From a virus, in the IMG/VR virus record IMGVR_UViG_3300017971_000521, positions 1-37,197 of that record: DNA of 37,197 bases; one strand, given 5' to 3'. Below are positions 31,033-37,197 of the stretch, in pieces; within the stretch, counting starts at the first letter, position 1, and the number at the start of each line of letters is the position of its first letter. The translations under genes and the position numbers were made by a program. The notes under the pieces are model-generated. The model searched no databases. It was not told the origin of the DNA and saw only the letters and a program-made list of their open reading frames with translations.

Positions 31033-31209
31033 TTATTGATTCTTCATCATATTAAGTTCCTTCTTAATTTGTTCTTCTATATAAGCTAATCCTGATTCTC
31101 TTAGAGTTTGATTACTTAAACCAATTTTTCGTTCTTCAAAATTCATTAATATTAATTCCAAGAACTTTATTTCTCTTTCTCTTTCTTTTTCAGTTAATTG
31201 AGTATTCAT
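31033..31209 (-). CDS. 58-aa helical protein, first gene of the lysis/recombinase operon
   Basis: ATG at 31209 follows an excellent ribosome site (AGAGGAGGTACAAA). The protein begins MNTQLTEKEREREIKFLELI and ends EEQIKKELNMMKNQ; it is charged and helical with coiled-coil character. The stop is at 31033-31035, and 22 bases later the next gene starts. No family recognised. A small DNA-binding or adaptor role is possible. The good ribosome site and a promoter upstream support it as a real gene. Confidence 0.6.
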   Translation of the reverse strand: MNTQLTEKEREREIKFLELILMNFEERKIGLSNQTLRESGLAYIEEQIKKELNMMKNQ

Positions 31210-31244
31210 TTTGTACCTCCTCTTTTATTTATTCTTCTACCTTA

Positions 31245-31272
31245 ATTATAGTATTTCATACTTCTAACTAAA
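31245..31272 (-). promoter_or_regulatory. Promoter of the lysis/recombinase operon
   Basis: On the minus strand TTTAGT (31272-31267), a 16-base spacer and TATAAT (31250-31245) precede the 58-aa gene. The -10 box is perfect, the -35 box is weak, which suggests need for an activator. The motif at 31308-31321 lies 36 bases further upstream. Confidence 0.5.
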
Positions 31273-31307
31273 TTACAATTGGAAGTACACGAGAAAGGCA
31301 TATTTCA

Positions 31308-31321
31308 GACGAACGGTATAT
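31308..31321 (+). promoter_or_regulatory. Copy of the GAC(A/G)AACGGT motif upstream of the lysis promoter
   Basis: GACGAACGGTATAT matches 6156-6169 (GACAAACGGTATAT) at 13 of 14 positions. The late promoter at 6186 has two copies upstream. The common placement before late-type promoters suggests one regulator acting on both. Confidence 0.5.
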
Positions 31322-31342
31322 AACTAATGATGAAAGGTAATG

Positions 31343-32011
31343 TTAATGTATTTTTGTTGTATTTACTCTAAGCATTGTTTCTAGTTGATGGGTTTGTTTT
31401 CTGTTAACTCTAAACTTTTTATTGGATGATATAGTGTCCCAAAAGCGTTTAATTTCACTAAATATTATGTCATCTATATTCTTATTTCTCTTTAGTGAAA
31501 ATACAATTAAAGGAAGATTTAGCTCTTTTGAATATTGAGTAAGATTAGTAGAAAGAATAGATAGCAAACCATAACTATTATCAGTGCATATTAATTGTGT
31601 ATATAATTGAATTAAATAATTTGCTGGTGGCCAGTTATTCCATTTTAATACATTTATTGGATTAGAGCTTTTGCATTCTAATATAGTATCTTGATTATAT
31701 GCATCGGGAGTAGCACCAAGAGTTTCATCTTCATTAATAAAGAATGTTTTTCCTTTATCATCTTCATATAATTTAAAATCAGTTCCTAATATTATATTTG
31801 TAGCTTTAACTACATCAGGTTCTAACATATTACCTATAACTATATATGAAATATGAGATATAGATTTTGAATTTTTCTTTTCTATAAGCATTTCTTTTAC
31901 CGATGTATAGGGATTTAATCCTAATATTATTCCCATATCTGTAGCCGTAATAACTTTAGACCTAAGTTTAAGCCATTTTTCTTCCGTGTTTACTTTTAAT
32001 TCTTTAAACAT
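31343..32011 (-). CDS. YqaJ/lambda-exonuclease-like nuclease
   Basis: A 222-aa protein with the PD-(D/E)XK pattern of YqaJ-type viral recombinases: RSKVITATDMGIILGLNPY at the start, GNMLEP (60-65), GATPDAY with D103, and LECKSS with E112 and K114; Q135 or Q139 in NYLIQLYTQ follows. Such enzymes resect double-strand ends 5' to 3' for single-strand annealing or for making packaging-ready DNA. No annealing protein (Beta or RecT) was recognised nearby. The ATG overlaps the end of the zinc-ribbon gene by 8 bases. Confidence 0.82.
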   Translation of the reverse strand: MFKELKVNTEEKWLKLRSKVITATDMGIILGLNPYTSVKEMLIEKKNSKSISHISYIVIGNMLEPDVVKATNIILGTDFKLYEDDKGKTFFINEDETLGATPDAYNQDTILECKSSNPINVLKWNNWPPANYLIQLYTQLICTDNSYGLLSILSTNLTQYSKELNLPLIVFSLKRNKNIDDIIFSEIKRFWDTISSNKKFRVNRKQTHQLETMLRVNTTKIH

Positions 32012-32237
32012 CTTTATTATTCTTTGAGATAATTTTATTTTTCTTGTCTTTTTTATTAAGACAATCCAGACATATAGTAGTATAGTGCGGACCTAAAGTT
32101 TTTACTTTTATTAGAAAATTTTTTTGTTGTCCACATTTAGCACACAATATTTCTTCTTTCTTATTTTTATTAGTATTGCTTTTTATATGTCCTGATGATC
32201 CTACTTTTAGTAGATCTTTTAATGCTGTAGATAACAT
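32004..32237 (-). CDS. Small zinc-ribbon protein
   Basis: The ATG at 32237 has GGGGG 8 bases upstream; the TTG at 32243 is too close to this site. The 77-aa protein has two cysteine pairs (CAKC at 32-35 and CLDC at 56-59) forming a likely zinc ribbon, and a lysine-rich end. It overlaps the exonuclease gene and may bind DNA in the same pathway. Function unknown. Confidence 0.6.
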   Translation of the reverse strand: MLSTALKDLLKVGSSGHIKSNTNKNKKEEILCAKCGQQKNFLIKVKTLGPHYTTICLDCLNKKDKKNKIISKNNKDV

Positions 32238-32290
32238 GCGCAATACCCCCTTAAATTATATTTATTATATAATTATATTGTTTCATAAAA

Positions 32291-32512
32291 CTAACTAAAA
32301 GTCAAGTTATCATATATAGAGGATATAACTTTTTCTATATGTTCTTCTTGTATTAAAGCGTGTATAGTATGCTTTTTTTTATCATCGAAAAGACTATTAA
32401 AAATATTATTTATTTCTATTAACTCTTCACTTAATAGAAATTTGTTTTTTTTGAATTCTTCTAATATAAAATTCTTTTTTTCTTCTATACTTAAATTTGG
32501 TTTAGTACTCAT
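32291..32512 (-). CDS. Hypothetical helical protein
   Basis: A 73-aa charged, helical protein starting MSTKPNLSIEEKKNFILEEF. No ribosome site is evident before the ATG and no domain is recognised. It is divergent from the outer-membrane protein gene, with 83 bases between, so both promoters and the palindrome at 32566 lie in that spacer. It might be a small regulator. Confidence 0.5.
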   Translation of the reverse strand: MSTKPNLSIEEKKNFILEEFKKNKFLLSEELIEINNIFNSLFDDKKKHTIHALIQEEHIEKVISSIYDNLTFS

Positions 32513-32565
32513 TTAAAAAACAATTAGTTAAATAAAAACATTATCACGCTTCTAATAAAAATAAA

Positions 32566-32579
32566 ATTGTATATACAAT
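32566..32579. promoter_or_regulatory. 14-bp palindrome before the outer-membrane protein gene
   Basis: ATTGTATATACAAT is a perfect palindrome 17 bases before the ATG at 32596. Its core TGTATATACA is identical to the core of the operator at 4029-4040. A repressor or activator controlling both places is inferred. No clear -35/-10 pair is visible for the gene itself. Confidence 0.55.
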
Positions 32580-32595
32580 CTATTGGGGATATAAC

Positions 32596-33408
32596 ATGAA
32601 AAGGATTTTCTATAACTTATTTAAATTTAATTGGGAAATAATATTATTGATATTTTTATTTTTATTATTAATTCAAAATGCTATAGATGCCCAAGATAAA
32701 AATAATAACTCAAAAGAAATAAATAAAATAGAAGCTGCTCATAGGTCAAGGCCTTATATAGGTATAGAAGCAGGCTTTATTTCAGAAATGTTAAATCCTT
32801 TATATTCTTTTGATGCCTTTAGAAAAGGATATGGAGTTGGGTTACATCAAAAAAATCCTATGTTATATGGTCTTTTCTTAGGTAAGAATCTAAATGATTT
32901 TATTAGTTTAGAAATAGGATATGAAACCCAACATAAAAATGAAAGAGTAATAGAATTAGGGGCAGGAGATACTTTGCCCGGAAGAATAATAATTCCTGCA
33001 AATAATAGCATAATAATTAAAACAATAGATCGCACAGAATATTGGAATGCCGGACTTAAATTTAAAATTAAAGATTATGAAAATAATAAACTTATTTTAT
33101 GGGGTAAAGCTGGAATGTCTTATGCTCAGATAAGAGCTAGTCAAGAGATTTTAGCTGATGAACATGGAATTCTACCTCCTCAAGATAGAAGAGATTTAAC
33201 CAGAACTTTTAAAAGTAAGAAATTAATTCCTTCTGCTCAATTAGGATTTGATTATTCTTTATCTAAAAATTTGGCTATGAGAATTTTTTGTGGCTTTAAA
33301 AATTTAAAATTATTAAAAGCTAAACCAAAAGAAAGACCTACAGGAGAAAGCGAAATTAAATTAAAAGATAGTATACAACTTTCTTTAGGCTTAACTTATA
33401 TTATATAA
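32596..33408 (+). CDS. Outer-membrane beta-barrel protein
   Basis: A 270-aa protein with a long signal peptide (hydrophobic residues about 14-29, likely cut after AIDA) and then repeated beta strands typical of small outer-membrane barrels: RPYIGIEAGF, FISLEIGYET, EYWNAGLKFKI, LILWGKAGMSYA, LIPSAQLGFDYSL and IQLSLGLTYII. Ribosome site GGGGAT. It is the only rightward gene in its area and has its own upstream palindrome, so it looks like a separately controlled cargo gene. Possible roles are altering the host surface, blocking superinfection or adhesion. Confidence 0.72.
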   Translation: MKRIFYNLFKFNWEIILLIFLFLLLIQNAIDAQDKNNNSKEINKIEAAHRSRPYIGIEAGFISEMLNPLYSFDAFRKGYGVGLHQKNPMLYGLFLGKNLNDFISLEIGYETQHKNERVIELGAGDTLPGRIIIPANNSIIIKTIDRTEYWNAGLKFKIKDYENNKLILWGKAGMSYAQIRASQEILADEHGILPPQDRRDLTRTFKSKKLIPSAQLGFDYSLSKNLAMRIFCGFKNLKLLKAKPKERPTGESEIKLKDSIQLSLGLTYII

Positions 33409-33613
33409 CTTGTTTAAACTTTTCTCTGCACTTACTGCATTTGTTTTCTTGTTCTTTAAGCAAATAAATATAAGATGTTATTTCATCATCCCAATAGCAA
33501 TATAAATATTTTCTTTTACATATTCGGCATTCTCTATAAATTGCGGTATTAAAATTATCGGAATCAAATTCTAAAAATTCTAATCTAGAAGAATAAATCA
33601 TAAGTATACTCAT
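33401..33613 (-). CDS. Small zinc-finger-like protein
   Basis: A 70-aa protein with two cysteine pairs (CRIC at 29-32 and CSKC at 59-62), suggesting one zinc site, between aromatic and acidic residues. Its end overlaps that of the outer-membrane protein gene by 8 bases on the opposite strand. No family recognised; it belongs to the leftward regulator group. Confidence 0.5.
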   Translation of the reverse strand: MSILMIYSSRLEFLEFDSDNFNTAIYRECRICKRKYLYCYWDDEITSYIYLLKEQENKCSKCREKFKQVI

Positions 33614-33658
33614 ATTTAATTATAATTATTATATTTTATCGTAATTAAATATTTTAAT

Positions 33659-33922
33659 TCAAGTAGTTTTATTTAATATTTGGTCTTTAATATGTCCTAA
33701 TGAAATTCCTAATTGGAATAAAGAGTTACAATTAAATTTAATTTTAATTGTACATACATGTGAATTAACAGTAGGAATACTAATATTTAATTTATTAGAA
33801 ATGTCTTTAAATTTCATTCCTTTAGCTAAATAAGATATTATTATTAATTCTTTCTCTGTTAAATAATTATCTATTCCATTAACAGTAATATATGTTCTAA
33901 ATTTATTTGCTTTATTACTCAT
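33659..33922 (-). CDS. LuxR-type (GerE) DNA-binding protein
   Basis: An 87-aa protein that is essentially one GerE helix-turn-helix: LTEKELIIISYLAKGMKFKD then ISNKLNISIPTVNSHVCTIK, with the recognition helix at about 49-62. There is no receiver or signal-binding domain, so it is either constitutively active or depends on a partner. It lies 13 bases after the TetR gene. It could be the regulator that binds the GAC(A/G)AACGGT or other dyads, but this is only inference. Confidence 0.8.
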   Translation of the reverse strand: MSNKANKFRTYITVNGIDNYLTEKELIIISYLAKGMKFKDISNKLNISIPTVNSHVCTIKIKFNCNSLFQLGISLGHIKDQILNKTT

Positions 33923-33935
33923 TCGTTTAAATGTA

Positions 33936-34646
33936 TTATTTGCTCCATCCAGAAGTAATAGGCTTATTATCAGGAAAATTAGTTATGTTTGATTCTGTTT
34001 GATTTATTTTTAAATCTAAAGCATTTATTAAAAAATCAATATAAATAAATATAGTTTTATCTGAATTAGTTTTAATAGTACTGTTTAAGAGTAAAACGCA
34101 AGAACCTATAAGCATATTTAAAAACTTTTCTGTTTTATCTTTATAAGATTTTTCTCCTAATTCATGAAATTCTTTATTACACCAACCTATTATTAATTCC
34201 ATGATAGGATTAAAATCATTATATAAAAAATTATTCTGTTTTTTTTCTATATCTAAAAGCAATGAAGAAACAAATCTACCTAAACTTTGTGGTTCATCTG
34301 CATAACTTTTTATTCTTATATCAGTTTTATAAAAATCTTTTATTTCTTTAGTTAATTCTTCTCTGGGAAGACCTAAAAATAATTTAATAAAAGATTGTAA
34401 TCTAAGTTTATTATTTTTACTTTCTGTTTCTATTTTAATTAAATCTAATTTTAATTTAGAAAATCTTATTTTTAATACATCTTGTATCATTGATTCTTTA
34501 GTTTTAAAATAATAATAAACATTTCCTAAAGGAACTTCTGCAAGATATGCTATATCAGATAAAGACATACCGTTAATTCCTCTTTCCGCTAATAATATAT
34601 CAGTTGCTGTTAATAATCTTTCTCTTTTATTATTTCTATTCGACAC
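33936..34646 (-). CDS. TetR-family transcription regulator
   Basis: I choose GTG 34646 because AGGAG lies about 5 bases upstream; the frame opens at another GTG (34652) that is too close. The 236-aa protein has the TetR N-terminal DNA-binding domain: LLTATDILLAERG, then GMSLSDIAYLAEVPLGNVYY and YFKTKESM (about 26-53). The C-terminal ligand/dimer domain is helical and unassigned. TetR proteins usually bind palindromes as dimers and release on ligand binding. One in a phage regulator position is unusual and makes it a candidate for the TGTATATACA or TATGTTAACATA palindromes. Confidence 0.88.
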   Translation of the reverse strand: MSNRNNKRERLLTATDILLAERGINGMSLSDIAYLAEVPLGNVYYYFKTKESMIQDVLKIRFSKLKLDLIKIETESKNNKLRLQSFIKLFLGLPREELTKEIKDFYKTDIRIKSYADEPQSLGRFVSSLLLDIEKKQNNFLYNDFNPIMELIIGWCNKEFHELGEKSYKDKTEKFLNMLIGSCVLLLNSTIKTNSDKTIFIYIDFLINALDLKINQTESNITNFPDNKPITSGWSK

Positions 34647-34658
34647 GAACACTCCTGC

Positions 34659-34967
34659 TTAATATAGTTTACCATTAAAGTTTGCTTTCTCTTCTTCTGA
34701 TAATAAATAATACATTCTAGTTGACATTGCCCACCACCCAATTATAAGCTTTATTAAATCTTTTTTATCACGAGAAGAAATAATTTTTCTATATTTATTC
34801 AACACCTTCTCATCAATATACATGAAGTTTTTATTTTCTTCTAGATTTTCTTCAATTCTTAATAATGGCGATAATATTTGTATGTCATCATATAAAAGTT
34901 TTTCGCATTTAAGCATATATTGTAAAGCAATATCTTCATCATCTACATAAACAACATTATCTTTCAT
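34659..34967 (-). CDS. Hypothetical protein, paralogue of the 3542-3847 gene
   Basis: A 102-aa helical protein similar over most of its length to the core of the 101-aa cassette gene at 3542-3847, including the IIGWW/AIGWR block. It lacks the SSGSDDLDLN tail. It lies between the TetR gene and the gene at 34970 in a leftward operon, with AGGG before the ATG. Function unknown. Confidence 0.6.
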   Translation of the reverse strand: MKDNVVYVDDEDIALQYMLKCEKLLYDDIQILSPLLRIEENLEENKNFMYIDEKVLNKYRKIISSRDKKDLIKLIIGWWAMSTRMYYLLSEEEKANFNGKLY

Positions 34968-34969
34968 TT

Positions 34970-35299
34970 TTAATGCCCTGTAAAATGAATTAAACTTTCA
35001 TCTACTGTGTTTAAAAGGTTAATAAATTTTGGTTTATCTAAAGCTATTTCTATATTTTCTAATGTAGACCCATATAAAAAATTTATTAATTGTATTTGCC
35101 TTAAATATTCTGTAAAAATAAATTTTGTATCAGAGACTTTATGCTCTCCAATTGCAATAGATAAGGCACTATTATACGCTTGTCCATGAAGCATTCCTAT
35201 CTTATATGGATCTGATGTATAATACTTTAGACCTTTTATTGACCAAGTATCTGTATTTTTAGATGAAAATCGTTTTACTTCTGATTTATTTGTTACCAT
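34970..35299 (-). CDS. Hypothetical protein
   Basis: A 109-aa protein with an N-terminal polar part and a helical end (TLENIEIALDKPKFINLLNT). AGGGA lies upstream of the ATG. No family recognised. It is the first gene after the polymerase; the 70-base AT-rich gap before it may hold a promoter for the regulator operon, but no clear hexamers are seen. Only 2 bases separate it from the 102-aa gene. Confidence 0.55.
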   Translation of the reverse strand: MVTNKSEVKRFSSKNTDTWSIKGLKYYTSDPYKIGMLHGQAYNSALSIAIGEHKVSDTKFIFTEYLRQIQLINFLYGSTLENIEIALDKPKFINLLNTVDESLIHFTGH

Positions 35300-35369
35300 T
35301 TATAATTTCCCTAAAGCTTTATGTAATATAACATACCAAATTTATATAATCTACTTTTATTATAGTGTA

Positions 35370-36386
35370 TTATCTCGATTTAATAACATTAGAATGAGGT
35401 TCAATCCAATATATTTTACTCCATTCTGTTTTACTTTTATCCCAACAATTATTAAATCCAGCTTCACATGCAAACCTAGATTCAGGAAATATTGATTGCA
35501 TAGACCTAAGCATTATAGATGCTTTCTCTTCTATTAAATCATACATTTGAGGACATTCTTTAACTTCACTTAGTATTTCATCATGAATCATAGCTTGAGG
35601 AATAAGTAAATCAGTATCACCAAATCTTTCCATTACTTTTATAGTAGCTTTCTTAGCCCCTATAGCAGATCCAGATTGCATTAATATACCATTGCAGAAT
35701 TGAGTATATGTACACCAATCTCTTTTAAATCCTTCTATTTCAAAAGAATACATTGGCTCAGTTTTCCATTCCCCAAACTCATTTTTAATTTGCTTTGTTT
35801 TTCCTGTTAAAAAATCTTTATGACCTTCATTTAAAAAATATTTTAAATCAGGATATAAAGAAAACATTTCATCTTTTAATGCAACTAGCTCATCATATAC
35901 TAATTCAAATAAATTCTTTGCTACTTGTCGAATTCTAACGGGATATCCTTTTTTCTTTAGAATCATCATTTTACCTTGCAAATATTCTTCTTTCTTTGCT
36001 TTAGATAAAACTTTTAATTTAGGAAATATCTCATATCGAGATAATACTATTCTCATAGTGTCGTATCCTATGCCCCCAGGAAAACCGAGATTTATAGGTT
36101 TAGCTAATTGTCTATATTGTTTATAAAGATTTTCTTTTTTATGTTGAACAAAAGATTCATATGTTTCATTAACCCCTTCTTTCATATTCATAAATCTATA
36201 TGCCAGCATGCTATGAGGGTCTATAGGCTCATATCCTTGATTTAAGATATCAAGCATATTTCTTTTGCCTGTTATTTTATATAATTGATAAGCAGTACAA
36301 GCTAATTCTAATCCGGAATAATCTATAGTACATATCTTATAACCTGGTCTTGGAATAAAACAATTTCTTATATCCCAAGTAATCAT
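35370..36386 (-). CDS. DNA polymerase A family, polymerase (palm/fingers) part
   Basis: A 338-aa protein holding the catalytic half of a family A DNA polymerase. Motif A is CTIDYSGLELA with D22. Motif B is RQLAKPINLGFPGGIGYDT (R92, K96) in the GFPGG form known from phage polymerases. Motif C is MIHDEILSE with H268, D269 and E270. It begins MITWDIRNCFIPRPGYK, where the continuous protein would run on from the QQMPR segment of the upstream gene. Its ATG overlaps the upstream stop (ATGA), in a different frame. It is therefore a split polymerase, a frameshifted gene or an assembly error. Confidence 0.88.
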   Translation of the reverse strand: MITWDIRNCFIPRPGYKICTIDYSGLELACTAYQLYKITGKRNMLDILNQGYEPIDPHSMLAYRFMNMKEGVNETYESFVQHKKENLYKQYRQLAKPINLGFPGGIGYDTMRIVLSRYEIFPKLKVLSKAKKEEYLQGKMMILKKKGYPVRIRQVAKNLFELVYDELVALKDEMFSLYPDLKYFLNEGHKDFLTGKTKQIKNEFGEWKTEPMYSFEIEGFKRDWCTYTQFCNGILMQSGSAIGAKKATIKVMERFGDTDLLIPQAMIHDEILSEVKECPQMYDLIEEKASIMLRSMQSIFPESRFACEAGFNNCWDKSKTEWSKIYWIEPHSNVIKSR

Positions 36387-37197
36387 ATAATCTCTCTAAT
36401 TTCTCTAGGCATTTGTTGGATATTTACAGAAGCAAAATTATCAGATGTAAAACTAGAAGTTCTTCCTGATGACACAACAGCATTATATTGTGTACGTATG
36501 TAAGGAGTAGCTTTTTTTAATCGAGAAGTAAATGCTGTTAAAACTTTCTCTACACTCATGATATTTAAAAAAGAATTAAGGAGTGAATATAAATAATCAT
36601 TTTTTGATATTAATGTTAAATAATGGTTTAAATCCTCATTAGAAGTCGATATAGAGCCTTTTGCAGTATATCTTATATTAGGTAGTTTCTTTTTTAATAA
36701 AGCCTTAAAGGCTTTCATATTGCGTTTTAATCCTTTTTTATCTTGGATTAATATTTCATGTTTTTGAAGTATTTCTTTATGAACTGATATTTGATTTTTT
36801 AGTTCCTCTTCTATTGTGGATACTCTGGTCTGTTCTATAAGTATTCCGGTAGAACCCATTCTATTTAAATAATAATCTGCTGAAACTGATAAACTTATAT
36901 CTATATCGGCCTCTAAAAGTTGGTTCTTATAAATATCATAAGCATATATTGAATCATATTTAGCATAGTTTATCGCTTCTTTTGGCCAATCACATAGAGG
37001 TACATTTTCTAATTCATGATATCTTAAACGCCAAGCATTAGGATTTTTTTTATCTTCCGAAATATCTATATTAAAATATTTAAGCACTAATGCTGCTAAA
37101 TTAAAAATACCTATAGGATGTTTTCTTACACAATCTAACAATTGTTCATATATTTTGGTACATATAATTTTTTTATTATTTAATTTTTTATATAAAA
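36383..37197 (-). CDS. DNA polymerase A family, exonuclease and thumb part (runs off right edge)
   Basis: The frame is open to the window edge, so the N-terminus is missing; at least 270 residues are visible. The 3'-5' exonuclease ends with the DEDDy motif III YAKYDS, following FNLAALVLKYFNID. The thumb region follows, then VVSSGRTSS and NIQQMPR, the conserved segment that leads into the palm. The frame stops right after PREIREII, before motif A, and the catalytic part continues as a separate gene overlapping by 4 bases. The exonuclease motif I, if present, lies beyond the edge. Confidence 0.85.
   Translation of the reverse strand, partial: LYKKLNNKKIICTKIYEQLLDCVRKHPIGIFNLAALVLKYFNIDISEDKKNPNAWRLRYHELENVPLCDWPKEAINYAKYDSIYAYDIYKNQLLEADIDISLSVSADYYLNRMGSTGILIEQTRVSTIEEELKNQISVHKEILQKHEILIQDKKGLKRNMKAFKALLKKKLPNIRYTAKGSISTSNEDLNHYLTLISKNDYLYSLLNSFLNIMSVEKVLTAFTSRLKKATPYIRTQYNAVVSSGRTSSFTSDNFASVNIQQMPREIREII

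Noticed and set aside
36375-36395. Programmed -1 frameshift joining the polymerase halves
   Set aside because: No slippery heptamer is present at the overlap; the ATGA stop-start arrangement fits coupled translation better. Kept only as an alternative.
1-37197. Circular closure of the window
   Set aside because: Joining the ends gives no continued gene: the left-edge frame would stop after five more codons and the exonuclease frame after six. No terminal overlap is visible. The window is treated as a cut from a longer sequence.

Overview
The window is most of a phage or prophage genome with T7-like (podovirus-type) virion genes and very AT-rich DNA. It is cut at both ends: an open frame runs off the left edge (1-126, minus) and the exonuclease part of a DNA polymerase runs off the right edge. 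Several features point to a Gram-negative host, probably an AT-rich proteobacterium: a FimB/FimE-type tyrosine recombinase, a signal-peptide outer-membrane barrel protein, perfect TTATCCACA DnaA boxes and AGGAGG-type ribosome sites. No tRNA, CRISPR array, transposase or phage RNA polymerase was seen, so transcription probably relies on host RNA polymerase. The species cannot be named from the sequence alone.

Layout. 0.3-1.3 kb: a lone small terminase gene, then a hairpin and four perfect DnaA boxes (candidate origin). 1.3-3.9 kb: a leftward set of small unknown genes, two of them in cassettes with conserved flanks and different cores. 3.9-5.0 kb: an operator-rich switch-like spacer followed by two rightward cassettes for small membrane proteins, each behind a near-identical leader. 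5.0-6.2 kb: a leftward papain-fold hydrolase, a possible structured RNA, and a divergent control region with two copies of a CCG-N5-CGG element. 6.25-28.97 kb: one long rightward late block holding a leader gene, zinc-ribbon protein, virion protein, large terminase, small membrane proteins, portal, scaffold, capsid, decoration and head-fibre proteins, tail tube A and B, three internal virion proteins and tail fibres. Hairpins separate the capsid-region genes. 28.95-31.2 kb: a leftward operon with two small genes, the recombinase, RusA resolvase, an unknown and the endolysin. 31.3-32.5 kb: a YqaJ-type exonuclease and small genes, leftward. 32.6-33.4 kb: a single rightward outer-membrane protein gene. 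33.4-37.2 kb: leftward LuxR-type and TetR regulators, two unknowns and a DNA polymerase encoded as two overlapping frames.

How it fits together. The polymerase, YqaJ exonuclease, RusA and DnaA-box cluster form a replication/recombination set. The tyrosine recombinase, TetR and LuxR-type regulators and operator-like palindromes suggest a temperate lifestyle. One motif (GAC-A/G-AACGGT) lies beside the late promoter, beside the lysis/recombinase promoter and beside the DnaA boxes. A second (TGTATATACA) lies on a strong promoter at 4.0 kb and in front of the outer-membrane protein gene. The most unusual points are the split polymerase, the flank-conserved cassettes, the DnaA-box cluster, the likely ATC start of tail tube A, and the shared operator motifs.
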